A stretch of DNA of 64,000 bases from Perognathus longimembris pacificus (GCF_023159225.1 NC_063173.1:6640352-6704351), one strand, 5' to 3'. Positions 1 to 11,110 are shown, numbered from the stretch's first letter. The notes: generated from the sequence alone by a model not told the origin. Numbers and translations: made by a program.

Positions 1-321
1 GTATTGGATTTCCAGTTCCTTTGAAGATTAGATGCTCTGCTATAGAGGAGCTAAAAAAATCCTGAACTGAACACTTAGAACACACTGATATATGTTTGGC
101 TAAGCTTGCAAGGAAGTAAAAACCTGTTCAGCCGTTAAAGATGAGGCAGACATGCACATTGAGAGGAAAAACAAACAAGCAAGTACTGAAATAGCAGAGA
201 CTGAAGAGCACTGCAGACGCCCAGGCGCTGCATCCAGAGTTGATGGCTGATGGAGAGTAGGATTATATGGGCCCCAATTCGCCATCCTATCAGGCATGTT
301 GGAGCAAAGTTACAACTCTGG

Positions 322-577
322 CCGGGGGGCCAGTGGCTCATGCCTGTAATCCTAGCTAGTCAGGTGGTGAAAAACTCAAGTGTCTAAGACCTGAGGATCC
401 TGGTTCAAAGCCAGCATGAGCAGTAAGTCTATGAAACTCTTCTTTCCAACGAACTAGCAAAATGCCCAAAGTGGAGCTGTAGCTCAACTGGTAAAGTACT
501 GGCTTTGAGCAAAAATCATCTAGGGACAGCACTCAGGCCCTGAATTCAATCCCTAGTACTGGCACAAAAAGAAAAAA
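322..577 (+). mobile_element. 7SL/B1-headed dimeric SINE with Geo right half
   Basis: The left half resembles 7SL/B1 ('ggctcatgcctgtaatcc', then 'ggttcaaagccagc'). The right half carries the Geo signature (a 'gtagctcaactggtaaagt' A-box-like segment, then 'ggccctgaattcaatccct') and an A-rich tail near 570-590. I use 'B1-Geo' as a descriptive label for this dimer below; it is not a database name. The copy is diverged and has a short insertion in the head around 365-390. No convincing TSD seen. Confidence 0.8.
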
Positions 578-1920
578 AAAATCACACCAAAAAACTCTGA
601 ATGGCTACACCTTAAACAACAGAATCAAGCACAGAAGGGCTAGTAGCCCTTTAAAAAAATGTCAAGAATAATCTCTGTCTTAATTTGGGCTGAAAGCAAG
701 AAGAAAGAGCCTAGGTTTTATTTAACAAACTAACTTAATTATTTATGAATTACTAAATTATTTATGAATTGCATTTGGGAATAGAAGTCATAAAACTGAG
801 TAAATTAGGAGAAGAAGAGGAGAGTCCATCTGGATGAGAAGAGGCTGACAGACAGCGCCAGCATTGTGAGGAGGCGGTGGGCTCTGGTGTTGACGGCAAG
901 AAGCTACCATGAACAAGTTGCCCGGTAGGCGAGGATAACAGCGGAGGAGTTATCTGCTCAACCTTGCTCAATGGCAGTGGCTGCTAGTAAGGACATCTCA
1001 ATGGCGAATGCCTGTTATTCCACCAGCTCATTAAAACATGGCTTCCCGTGGAGGTCTACCCAATGGGAAGAATGTGTTAACAAGCACATTCTTGTAACTT
1101 GAGGTTCTGTCTTTTCCCTGTTATAGGGAAATAAAACAGCATTATAGCATGCAAGCTTGGTCACCCCTGGATACACTGACTGCAATTGAGTTTCAAAGCC
1201 TGTAAACCTAAATTGTAGATCCAGTGCCATGAACACCCAGTAAAGAACCGTCATCCTCTCCGGTCAAGCATGGAGAGCAACCAGCCAAGCCGAGCCCTCT
1301 GTGCTTTATTTTTCCTTAAGTGCAGCTGCATTCACGGGAACTGTTATTAAGGAAAGAAGATAGTGGCAGGAGGTCAAGGAGACATCTTAGCCAAGGGGGA
1401 AGAGGGGCACTGCGGGCAGGACTATGAAGGGCTTGGAGGTCAACTACAGACCGCTTCAAAGCTGCTGGTTGATTACAACTCAAGTTTTATATCTTAATGA
1501 GCTTCCTTCTCAGAAAACTTTAGCACAAAGCACAGCTCCTAGTCAAATAATAATTAGTTCATTTGGTCTATCAGCCAAATCACTCAAGCAGATTGAGGAT
1601 TTCACTGAACTGCTTTTATGAGAAAATGATGGGACAACAATAAAGGGAAAAGCTGGCATTGCAGGGGTGGATCTCTGATTGAGACTTTAAATAGGTTACC
1701 AGTAAGCAGGCAAAGTAGTCTTCAGATACCTGCGTTTGGGTATATGTGAGATGAAAGACCTATTAGATGTACATAGTAATGTGATATTGGGGAAGACTGG
1801 GCTTTGGTGCTTGAATTATCAGTTAATAGATGGGTAAGCAAGGAGATATTTTAAATCTTATTTTTTACTTCTACAAATGATGACGAACACTATCTAAAGT
1901 GTCATGCATATGAATTGAGT
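578..1920. other. Unique sequence, no feature recognised
   Basis: About 1.3 kb without a repeat I can name. Open frames on both strands are at most about 80 codons, overlap one another and match no family I know. A 13-base motif, 'ttatttatgaatt', occurs twice in close succession near 740-770. No splice-flanked exon or promoter is evident. Confidence 0.5.
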
Positions 1921-2062
1921 CACCTCTGGTGATATATGCCTGTAATCTCTGCATTTGTGAGGCTAATTGAGGAGGATCTTGAATTCAAGGCCAACCTGGG
2001 TAATACAGTGAGACTTGACATCAAAATAAGAACAATTACAAGAGCAAAAGCAACAACAAAAA
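1921..2062 (+). mobile_element. Old B1-like (7SL-derived) SINE monomer
   Basis: A diverged 'tatgcctgtaatctctgc' head is followed by 'gaattcaaggccaacctggg', the usual B1 middle, and ends in an A-rich tail with CAACAA units. There is no Geo right half, so this belongs to an older layer than the dimeric SINEs. Confidence 0.75.
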
Positions 2063-2984
2063 GATGAATTTAAAAATGTGTTAAGGGTTAGAGTCACATC
2101 GCAAGTGCTCAATAAATATAAACTTTTGTCCTAGAGGTTATTTTTTTCTGAAAAGCAAATAGGCACACATAAAATGATAATGCAACACTGCAAAGTCACA
2201 AGTATCAAATACTAAATGAATGTCATGGGTCATGAGAGAGGAAAAGATCAAAGCAAAGGGAACTAGAACCCAAGGGCTGAGAGAAATCAGATGAGGGGCC
2301 AGGAAAGAGGTGGGCACAGTGATGTAGCAGGCAGTCTGAACTTAGGGCTGGGGCGGAGCAGATGCGGGATGTGTTTGGGAAACAGGGAGAATCTCAGTTT
2401 GAACAACTACGTTTTCAGCATCAAGGAAAGCTAGAAAGAAGACTGAATCAAACTGCCTTGAATACCAATGAAGCTAGGAATTCTGACTTCTACTTCTGTT
2501 CATAAACCTAGTGTCTACTTCACATTGTGCTTTTTCTATACCTGCCCAAGTCTCCCTGAAAGCTGTTTAATCAAACATTCAAAATTTCTAAAGATACTCC
2601 TGTTCCAAAGTGAAGTGTTGTGGTTGAGGATGTAGCACCAAGTATAGGGTTTTACAGCTAAGATCTAGCTTGCATACCCCTGTAAGATTCACCTTTACCT
2701 CTTGCATAAAGAAAATCTTGGAATTGGTTATATACCTGAGATATACCTTTGTAAAAGGAATTAAGCAACTTAAATCAACTATAAATTAGTTTGAATTAGG
2801 TTGATGTTGAAGTACTGAGACTCTTGCTCATTCGTCTATCAAATGTGATAATCGAATAACCACATTTTTTCTTGATTTGCTTTTGTCTGCATTTATCCAA
2901 AAGATAAATAGAGGCGCAGCTAAATCTTTCACTCACACATGTGCATACTTCTCATATTCATCTAGTCATCACTTTGTCTCCAAT
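2063..2984. other. Unique sequence, no feature recognised
   Basis: Near 2100 a short 'caagtgctcaataaatat' segment looks like the 3' end of an MIR or L2 but is too short to assign. The rest (a purine-rich part at 2220-2400, then AT-rich) shows no gene or repeat that I recognise. Confidence 0.45.
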
Positions 2985-3594
2985 GCAAATGAAAAAAGCT
3001 GGTGCTGGAGGAATTTCAATACCAAACTTCAAAGCTATATTGCAAAGCTATAGTAATAAAAACAGCTTGGTATTGGTACAAGAACAGGTCTGAGGACCAA
3101 TGGAACAGAACTGAAGACCCAGAAATGAACCCTCATACCTATGGCTACTTAATCTTTGATAAAGGAGCTAAAAAATAGGATGGAAGCAAGACAGCCTCTT
3201 CAACAAATGGTGCTGGCAAACCAGGTTCAATACCTGTAACAAACTAAAAGTAGATCCTTATGTATCACCCTGCACCAAAATCAATTCCAAATGGTTCAAA
3301 GACCTCAAGGTAAAATCAGATACTCTGAAAACATTACAGGAAGGAATAGGAGAAACACTTGGACTGCTTGGCACAGGATGAAACATTCTTAATAAAGGCC
3401 CAGATACACACTAATCAAAGAAAAGTTGGACAAATGGGATTGCATTCAACTACAGAACTTCTGCATAGCAAAGGGCATAGCTTGCAAGACAAGTAGAAAG
3501 CCCACAGATTGGGAGAAGATCTTTACCAACCATACAATAGGCAAAGACCTCATATCTAAAGTATTTGTAGAACTCAAAAAATTAAATTCCTCCA

Positions 3595-3702
3595 CATGAG
3601 GGACAAGGCAACAAACAGTACAAGAAATGTATCCAATGCCCAACGTATGATACTGTAACCTCTCTGTACGTCAGTTTGATAATAAAAATTTGAGAAAAAA
3701 AA
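3595..3702 (+). mobile_element. Ultra-short L1 3'-end insertion nested in L1 ORF2
   Basis: About 108 bases match the terminal L1 3' UTR ('aacaaacagtacaagaaatg' to 'gataataaaaatt') plus a short A tail. They sit inside ORF2 of another L1. The target motif 'attaaattcctcca' is present on both sides (3581-3594 and 3703-3716), and ORF2-like sequence resumes directly after the second copy. This is a target-primed insertion truncated to the last ~100 bases. Confidence 0.9.
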
Positions 3703-3847
3703 ATTAAATTCCTCCAAAGCAAACCCTCAATGAACCAACTGCCCCCTCAACAAATGGGCTAAAGTAAAAAGAGACTTCTCTCAAGAGGAAATGAGAATGG
3801 CCAAGAGACACATGAAGAAATGTTCAACATCACTGGCCATAAAATAA

Positions 3848-4303
3848 ATGCAAATCAAAACAACATTGAGATTCCACCTCACCCCAGTAAGAATGTCCAT
3901 TATCAGAAAAACTAATAATAACAAATGCTGGAGGGGATGTAGCCAAAAGGGAACCATATTACATTGTTGGTGGGAGTGTAAACTTGTTCAACCACTCTGG
4001 AAAGAAGTATGGAGGTTCCTCAGAAGGCTAAACATAGAGCTCTCGTATGACCCCACAGACCCACTTTTGGGCATCTACCCAAAAGATTACAAGCAAGACC
4101 ACATTAAAGCCACCAGCACAACTATGTTCATCTCAGCACAATTTGCCATCACTAAAATATGGAACCAACCCAGATGCCCCTCAGTAGATGAGTGGATCAA
4201 GAAAATGTGGTACATATACGCAATGGAATTCTATGCCTCTGTCAGAAAGAATGACATTGCCCCATTCGTAAGGAAAGACTTGGAAAAAAATCATACTAAG
4301 TGA
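3848..4303 (+). pseudogene. L1 ORF2 C-terminal remnant (151 codons)
   Basis: This frame encodes only the C-terminal end of the L1 ORF2 protein, which in an intact element is a cytoplasmic endonuclease/reverse transcriptase acting on L1 RNA. It keeps the CX3CX7HX4C cysteine-histidine cluster (Cys27, Cys31, His39, Cys44) and the downstream '[19 protein letters not shown]' block. Catalytic domains are missing and the upstream frame is broken by substitutions and the nested insertion. Compared with the copy at 59890-60459, residues near the end ('[12 protein letters not shown]') are altered by a small deletion. The initiating Met is internal to the original protein and not a real start. No translation is expected. 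Confidence 0.9.
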
Positions 4304-4699
4304 ACTGAGGCAGACCCAAAGAAACATAGACTCTATGGTTTCCCTCATTGGTAATAATTTGTGCTTGTTTAGGATAGTCCTAGAAGAAGATCAGAATAGC
4401 TCAATAGCTATGTCCATATGAACACATAAGATGATGCTAAGCAAAATCAATTCCAAGTTACAGAAACAAGGGTATATATCATTGTTGTTGTTATTTTCAA
4501 CATGCCATGTGAATTTATGCCCTTTTTCTTTTGTATTTCTTTCCTGTGGTTTTACCCTTGATATCACTGTAACTGATTTTAGTATCCTCATTTTAGTACT
4601 AGCATTATCTACTATAAAGAAAAGAACCCTTGAAGAAAGAAAGAGTTCTGAATTCTGGTTTTGACTTTGTTGTGGCCTTGGAAATTTCCAGATCTGTCT

Positions 4700-5354
4700 C
4701 TGACCCCAGTTTCCCCACAGGGAAACTAAATGGTTAGGTGTCATAATATTAGCTACTCAGCAGTACTAGTTGGCATGTTCATCCCCTTTCCCATATAGGA
4801 AATGAAATGTAGGACTTTATTAGAAATCAGCCCTCCTCAGTGATATGTGTTCTGCTGACATACAAGACTAGATGATGATAGTGATGTTTCCTTCTGCGAA
4901 AGGCACATGCACCTGTGAAACCCTTGATAGAGGTACTTCTCTTCTATACCAAGTGTGAATGCTGTTGATGTAGCTGTTCCTGTGTTTTTTGTGCCCAAAT
5001 CATTTACTATCAGAGATATACTCAGATGTGAGTCTGTAACTATATCGTGGTATCATTTTTAATATTTATATCATCTGTGTAATCTATAGCTACAGAAAAT
5101 GATAGGGCACCCTTGGTAAATTAGTATATTCAGCCTACAAAAATATCCTGAACTCTATCCTTAGAATTTAAAATGTCCAACTCTTCACACCGGCCCACGT
5201 AAGCATGGAACTTCGTTGTCTGAAAAGAGCTCTGTAACTCCTCAGGATCAGTAGTTACTTGATTATAGACAATCACTGGGAATATATTTGAACAGTACTA
5301 CAAGTCATCTGCTTGTTCTTTGCTCGGAAATTACATAGAGAAAATCACCGTACA
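4700..5354. other. Unique AT-rich sequence
   Basis: No gene, exon or nameable repeat was seen here. Frames are under 80 codons. Confidence 0.45.
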
Positions 5355-5424
5355 TCAATATATTATTCAACATTCTGTCACTCACACTAGACTTTTGAGC
5401 CCCTCAAGAACCGGAATTAGGCTC

Positions 5425-5471
<47 letters not shown>

Positions 5472-5752
5472 GCCAGTCCTGGGCCTTGGACTCAGGGCTT
5501 GAGTACTGTCCCTGGCTTCTTCCCGCTCAAGGCTAGCACTCTGCCACTTGAGCCACAGCGCCACTTCTGGCCGTTTTCTGTATATGTGGTGCTGGGGAAT
5601 CGAACCTAGGGCCTCGTGTATCCGAGGCAGGCACTCTTGCCACTAGGCTATATCCCCAGCCCGGCTCTTTTCTTCTTGATTATCTCAAACACCTCATCAG
5701 AATGTTTTACATATACTACACATTCAATAAGTGCTAAATTGAATGAACAAAC
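5355..5752 (+). mobile_element. L2 LINE 3' end, split by an IDL-Geo SINE
   Basis: Bases 5370-5434 resemble the L2 3' UTR ('cacactagacttttgagccc'). Bases 5678-5752 resemble the terminal 'cattcaataagtgctaaatt' and GAATGAA end. The two parts become continuous once the IDL-Geo insertion (5435-5662) and one TSD copy are removed. L2 is an ancient mammalian LINE, so this is a fossil. Confidence 0.6.
5435..5662 (-). mobile_element. IDL-Geo SINE, young copy with perfect TSD
   Basis: On the minus strand the tRNA-Ala/ID-like left half begins at 5662 ('ggctggggatatagcctagt') and is followed by the Geo half ('tggcgctgtggctcaagtgg') and a long A tail, seen here as about 36 T near 5435-5470. The 15-base motif 'ggctcttttcttctt' flanks it at 5420-5434 and 5663-5677 without a mismatch. 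A long homopolymer tail, perfect TSD and low divergence indicate a recent insertion. Confidence 0.95.
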
Positions 5753-6440
5753 ACAAGGCTAATCAACAGAATCAATGACTGATTGGTTACATAGATGAGT
5801 GATCTTGTCTGAGGCACCATTCTTGCCTAGTCTGATTCTCAATGTAATAAGCAGGAGCTTTTTACTGAATCTGATCTATCAATCAATAAAGGTTAGTGAC
5901 TAATGTCCTAGAAGCATTCTTCAGTGGCGTAAGCATTTGCCAGGACTGAAAATCAACAGAGAAATTAAATAAAGGATAGAGATGACTGGCTTCGTTTCTG
6001 GCTGTGGCATGGAATATGGATGTGTTCTTTCTTTAAAGTCTCTTATAACTGGTGAGGAGAAAGAAGTAAACAGAAATCCTAATGGAATTTGAGAGTCTCT
6101 GAGGAATTCATGATATATGCAGAGAAAACCACCAAATGTGGTTTGGATATATACAAAGATGGATCTCTCAAGATGAGTACACTAATGAAGGCTGATAAAT
6201 GATACCCAAAGTAATACTCTCCATTCCCTGTTCTCCCTAGCCTTGGCTGTGCTCAGGTCGCAGTGGCAGCAAAACCAGAATCCAAACAATTCCATAGACG
6301 TGGTTACGTCCAAGGTCAAAAGCAATGCTCAGTAAATACAAATCAGAGGAGACTGAGGGTGTATCTACTCATGTGATGGATGAGCAACTAGGAAGGGTCT
6401 CTCACACGGCTTTCGTCTAGATTTGTTTTCATGAGGGATT
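5753..6440. other. Unique sequence, no feature recognised
   Basis: No coding frame or repeat was recognised; composition is AT-rich. Confidence 0.45.
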
Positions 6441-6455
6441 AAAAACAGGATGGGG

Positions 6456-6548
6456 ACAAGGTAACAAACAGTACAAGAAATGTATCCAATGCCTAACGTA
6501 TGAAACTGTAATCTCTCTGTACATCAGTTTTATAATAAAAACTTAAAA
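6456..6548 (+). mobile_element. Ultra-short L1 3'-end insertion with TSD
   Basis: Only about 93 bases of L1 3' UTR plus A tail are present ('caaacagtacaagaaatgta' to 'ataataaaaactt'). They are flanked by the 15-base motif 'aaaaacaggatgggg' at 6441-6455 and 6549-6563. The 5' end lies at nearly the same L1 position as the nested copy at 3595. Confidence 0.9.
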
Positions 6549-6837
6549 AAAAACAGGATGGGGGAGGGTATGTTGGGGGTATCTGTGACATTCCTGCAGT
6601 AGAGGGCTAGCTTACAGTCAGACTCAAGACCTTGGGGAAAGCCACTTGACCTTCCTCGCATCTGTGATCAGGATAGAGGATTCTTCCCTGGCCTCTTGCC
6701 ACCTTGCTATTGGGATCCATTAGAATAATTCCCATGAGACACCTTTGTAATTGGTAATGGTCGGTACCCACATGGCCTAATGCCTTCTGGGTGAGCAGGA
6801 ACAAAGGAGACAAAGGAAAGTAAAATAAATAAAGAAC

Positions 6838-7036
6838 GAAAAGTAAAAAGAAAGATGAAGAAAGTTTATTAAGAGAAGGGAAGGTATAGTGAACAAAGTT
6901 AGAAGAGAAAGAAGTACCTAGGAAAGAAGTTGGGGGAGGAGAAAAGCAGGAAGTAAGCAGAGGCGGTAGCAGGAAGTAAGCAGCCGGGAGAAAGCAAGAA
7001 GCAGCAGGAAGAAAGCAGGAAGTAGCAGAGGGCAAG
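6838..7036 (+). repeat. Purine-rich degenerate minisatellite-like tract
   Basis: About 200 bases are nearly all A/G on this strand, with recurring 'gcaggaag' and 'aggaagtaagcag' units most regular at 6945-7025. The opposite strand gives a spurious Pro/Phe/Ser-rich frame of 142 codons. It looks like a decayed short tandem repeat. Confidence 0.6.
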
Positions 7037-8600
7037 GAAGGATTTTAAAGTTCAGACTCATGAGTCGCTAAACTGTATCAAACAAACAGCCAGTGGAACC
7101 ACAGAACTGATTAAAGATGGGATTTAGAAAAAAAAATAAAAACAACAACAACCTATCTTGTGCAGATGCGATACAATTCTGAAAAACAAATGGAAGTTTC
7201 CATCAGATGGAAAGCAGAATGGAGCCAGAGGAGCCAAGGGTGCCAACCATGAGTCAGCCTCCTTATTATGGAACGTGCTCCTGGATTCACCGTGTTCTAG
7301 TCAGCGCTCAGTTCAGTCAGATGCTCAGACAGATTCATAATCATTGCTCTGCAGCAATTAACGATGGCCTGCTTCTCTTTGCCAGCTAGTGCCTAAATCA
7401 CCATGCAGATAAGAGAGCTTGCAGCCTCCTCGGGAGGGTAGCTGCTCTCTACGGCATGACAGGCCCCTGAGCTTGGTGCACTCGTGGGTTTACATTTGTT
7501 GGTGCAATTGTTTTAGGAAGGCCTCCTTCTCCCCTCTCGACTGAGGGCACAGCCAGTATTTGCTTTGCTCAGTATTTGATTCCCGACTGAATGTATTGAT
7601 TGGCAGCATCATACACAAACCTGAGTCAGCCAGGGTGTGAGAAGAGGACTATCAGAAGGGACAGGGATCCAAAGAGGGCGGTGTTGCCAACCTAGAGAGG
7701 AGGCTGACGCAGGGAGGGCAATCGAGGGGTCTGAACCCGATAAATCTTTCTGACACTTTGGGGAACTAAATCCAGACATGGAATAATGGTTTCTGCATTT
7801 ACTTTCGCTACCCTGGTAAACTTGAAGCGGGGTGCTTTTTGTGTTCCTCCTGACTAAGCACATAAACGAGCTCCTCAGGGCCAGTGGTGTCTGGTTGATG
7901 AGTGACCCCATCAATATTAGTGTAATAATCCTGACTATTGATGAAGAGGTTCAATTTGCTAGTTAAATATTCTACGCTACACTATTTTGGGTACGTTTAA
8001 TTATATAATAATGAAGAGAGTTTAGTCCCGTACTTAGAAGCTTTTATTAAACCAATTTATTAAACAATAAGCATGCTTCCTGGGAGGATTGGCATGGTAA
8101 ACCATGTACAGAAAAGAGGAGCGGTTGATTACCAAAACCCTGAGTCTCAAGCTCAATTTCCTCATGAGTTCTGTGACAAGCCTCCAAGATAAATTCCAGC
8201 TGATAAGCCCTGAGGAGCCTTTTGTGCAGGGGCCCAATAAACTGACAGCTCAGTGTCTTGTAGTAACTGGGATTCTGGCTTACTCTTTCCAGTTTCCTGC
8301 CAGGCCTGTTGCTTACAACCGAAGGCAAACACCAGACCCCATGCTGTTCTTCCACCTTCTGTAACTCGGTGTGTTTCAAGCTGAATGAAATTGCTTTCGA
8401 AGTTGGCTATACTTTTATTAGCATTCTTTTGTAAAACCGAATTGTTGACTATCACAGTAACTAAAACACTAAACCCTCAAACTCAGAAATCATATTGAGT
8501 CCCATTTTGTATTAAAACGCATTTTTTTTGGCCTCTAAAGTTGGCAATTTGTAAGCAAGTTTATGTGCTTTGTAATTGCAAAACAGATTTATTTCTCCTA
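7037..8600. other. Unique sequence; overlapping open frames, no gene supported
   Basis: Frames of 60-110 codons overlap on both strands at 7150-7400, 7600-7920 and 8034-8455. Overlap on opposite strands, no recognisable domain and no splice-site context argue against coding. Base composition is more balanced than in the flanks, so conserved regulatory DNA is possible but unproven. Confidence 0.4.
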
Positions 8601-8608
8601 CACCGTGG

Positions 8609-8616
8609 TGACGTCA
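8609..8616. promoter_or_regulatory. Perfect CRE palindrome TGACGTCA
   Basis: The full 8-base cAMP-response element, bound by CREB/ATF dimers, is present exactly. It contains a CpG kept in an otherwise CpG-poor unique region and lies directly next to a CTCF-like motif. Binding is inferred from motif identity alone. Confidence 0.4.
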
Positions 8617-8631
8617 ACAGTAGATGGCGGT
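8617..8631 (+). promoter_or_regulatory. CTCF-core-like motif
   Basis: The 15 bases 'acagtagatggcggt' fit the CTCF core consensus CCASYAGRKGGCRSY at 14 of 15 positions by eye; only the first base disagrees. CTCF is the zinc-finger protein that anchors chromatin loops in an orientation-dependent manner. This motif would be in the forward orientation. No repeat overlaps it. Confidence 0.45.
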
Positions 8632-10035
8632 AGAAATCCAGGCCCTGTCTGGGAGAATTAGAGCTCCTCCGAGGAGGGTCTCAAAATAGTTCCTTGTGAT
8701 TTGCAGCCTCAGCAATTTTTTTTTTTAAATAGCCACACATTTCTGGCATTCCTTAAAGTGTGCTGTGATGACACCTTTTATATTTTCAGCTCTTCCTGTG
8801 TCCAGAAGGATGACAAGGCCCAAGGAAGGATGTTTTATGAATGAAGGAAATGGAAGAAAAGAAGCAGAAGGCCAACAGAAACGGGGCTAAGGAATATTAG
8901 GTGACAACTCACCAGGATCAGAGGTAGAAAAAGCAGGACACGATGAGAGATCTGAGGAGGAAAAGCGCCTTGGCAAACGGACTTAACAAAGGCTCCAAGC
9001 TTATCCATGAACTCCTAATGAATGGGCTGAGGCTTCAACTCTGAGGCTTACCTTTCCCCCGGGGAAGAAAGGAGGGGGCAGAAGTTCCTAGAATCTTCCC
9101 CGACAAGGATTCTAACGAGATCTGGGAGCAGGAGTAAGACTAACCTTCTCTCCAAGGGCAGGCCTGTCTGTATTGGGTTGCAAATCCTAAGTGAAACATT
9201 GTTTTGAGGGATAAGTTTTATTTCTTTGCAATATTTCTAAAAATGAAGCACCTGCTCATGTCCTTAATTTTCTTATAGTTTCCTTAAACGCTTCAGTGGC
9301 AGAGAGGGGAAAGGAAAGAAGAGGCGACAGCATTATCCGTTCTGAAGATACACAGAAATCTTCTCCCATTTTGGTGGAGTCACTGAAATTTCTGTGGCAA
9401 CGTCTCCAGCTTTTGTTTGGTGACCTCATCCTTGAACAACCTGGATAACCTTCCGGCTCAGGGACTCCCTAAAAGTTTAGGCCCCATATTTAGGAACATC
9501 TAAAGGCTTTTCCAGAAGTCAAGATTTTATCTTTAAAATGTTAATGTATTGGAAAGACATTGCTTACTTCAACCTCACCACTTTGTGTGGCGGGGAGACA
9601 CACCCACATTCAACCAGGAAGTCAGGACGGGCTGGCTTCCTGATTCTAAAGCCATTTGCTACAGTGATACGATATATGCATATATATATATATATATTTC
9701 CCCTTTATTGAAATTAAGTAACTAATTTCACAGTATACAGTTTTACCTTCCCAATGATGGACATTGTCATTCTAATCTACCAAGTTTATGGGCTCTACGA
9801 ACGTTAACAATAAAACAATTTCTTCTGGGTCGGGTGATATGAACATTTCTTTCCTTTTGCCTAGTAAGTGATAGGATATTTTGAAACCAAATTGCTGAGT
9901 GCATGGACTATGAAGATGGAGTCTTTTAAGTCAGCATGATTCTGAGAGATCCGACAGATTTGGAGAAGAAGTAAGTCATGGAAGGTCCTGATTGCAGAAT
10001 GTTTCTTGGAAAGGATGTGGGCCCACTATTGTCTC
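8632..10035. other. Unique sequence with a short AT dinucleotide run
   Basis: A TA/AT alternating run lies at about 9671-9699. Otherwise no repeat or coding signal was recognised. Purine-rich stretches occur at 8800-9140. Confidence 0.45.
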
Positions 10036-10581
10036 CTAGGCCCTTGCGATGTCCACAGGGCTCAAGGAAGGTGTCTCTTGACCCAAAGAGTGGCACATGG
10101 CTGTTTCTGTGGAAGTAAGCCTGTCCCTCGAGAATCTAGAACAGTGGTACCCCCACAGCTCAGTGAACCGAATGGGTTTGTTCTCCTCCAGGAACTTGCT
10201 TATTGACAAGACTATGCTTTGGGTATGAGAGACTTCTGGATTTGGCAGAGATATCTGGTTAGGGCCCATTAGACCTCGTCCCTGAAGATAGCTATCCCAT
10301 TTCCTGTTAAATGCAACTTGTAAAGAGTGGTCAATTCCTTCCAGGGCAGCTGTGTTGCTGATACGAAAACATAGCTTACTAGAAAATTCTTCCTCTAAGT
10401 ATATCTCTGAAATGCCCTTCTGAGGCAACAAGAAGTGAAAAGCTCTCCACAGGACAAAATAAGGGGTTATTGCGTAGCTGAAGATGCTCCTCAATCCTAG
10501 CAGACGCTTAGCATATGACTTTCTTCCACTCTTTCTTTTTGAAGCCTGTGCCTTCTTCAAACGCATTCTTATTGGTGACAC
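10036..10581 (-). other. Unassigned 181-codon open frame
   Basis: This is the longest uninterrupted frame in the window apart from the L1 ORF2 remnant and the GC-rich run at 10946-11608. The conceptual protein starts with a basic stretch (MSPIRMRLKKAQASKRKSGR) and then has no domain I recognise. There is no signal peptide, obvious membrane helix or repeat. It could be chance, a degraded retroelement or a pseudogene fragment. I do not call it a gene. Confidence 0.2.
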
Positions 10582-10863
10582 CTCCCCTGAGAGTTTTATC
10601 TGGTTTTATAAAACATTCCAGTTCTGATTCTAGTGGTACAAGAAAATGCTTACACAGAGTGTTTCTTTAAATTTGGTTTTGTTCACCTGTTTCCTTAACC
10701 TAGTGTTCCATTAAAATGAATGATCTCCTCTTGTCTCTCTTATTCTGTAGGTTTTGCTAAACTGTTTGGTACCATGCGAGGGCTCTCTGGTTATATTTAA
10801 GAATGAAGAGGTAGAAAAGCTGACTGGCAAGGGACAAGTGGATAAGGTAAATAAGCATAAGGC

Positions 10864-11110
10864 TTTTTTTTTTTTTCTTTTGCTAGTACTGGGGCTTGAA
10901 CTCATGACCAGGCCTTAACCCTCAGCTTCTTCACTCAAGGTCGGGGTGGGGGGGGGTCCACTTGAGCCATACATCTACTTCTGGATTTGGGGTGATTATC
11001 TGGAGATGGACGTGTCATGGACTTTCCTGCCCGGGCTGGCTTTGAACCGTGCTTCTCAATCTCAGCCTCCTGAGGACCCAGGGGAACGGGAGCGAGCCAC
11101 CAGCGTCCGG
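10864..11110 (-). mobile_element. B1-Geo dimeric SINE
   Basis: Reading the minus strand, the 7SL-like head is near 11100-11020 (complement of 'tctcagcctcctgagga'). The Geo half follows toward 10880, with the A tail seen as a T run at 10864-10876. A G-run insertion at 10946-10957 interrupts the Geo part, so the copy is moderately old. Confidence 0.8.

Larger units (their letters stand above)
2985..4690 (+). mobile_element. 5'-truncated L1 LINE: ORF2 3' part and 3' UTR
   Basis: The sequence is collinear with the last part of L1 ORF2 from about 2992 on (runs like 'caataccaaacttcaaagct' and 'ttggtattggtacaagaaca'). It continues through the C-terminal cysteine-rich region and past the ORF2 stop into 3' UTR that aligns with the minus-strand L1 at 59371-60551, including 'catatgaacacataagatga'. 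The endonuclease and most of the reverse transcriptase are absent because of 5' truncation. The frame is broken upstream of 3848, and a second L1 tail interrupts it at about 3595-3702. The 3' boundary is uncertain (4640-4740). Not able to move by itself. Confidence 0.85.

Noticed and set aside
6607..7035. A 142-codon minus-strand frame rich in Ser, Phe and Pro
   Set aside because: It is driven by the purine tract read from the other strand; no domain.
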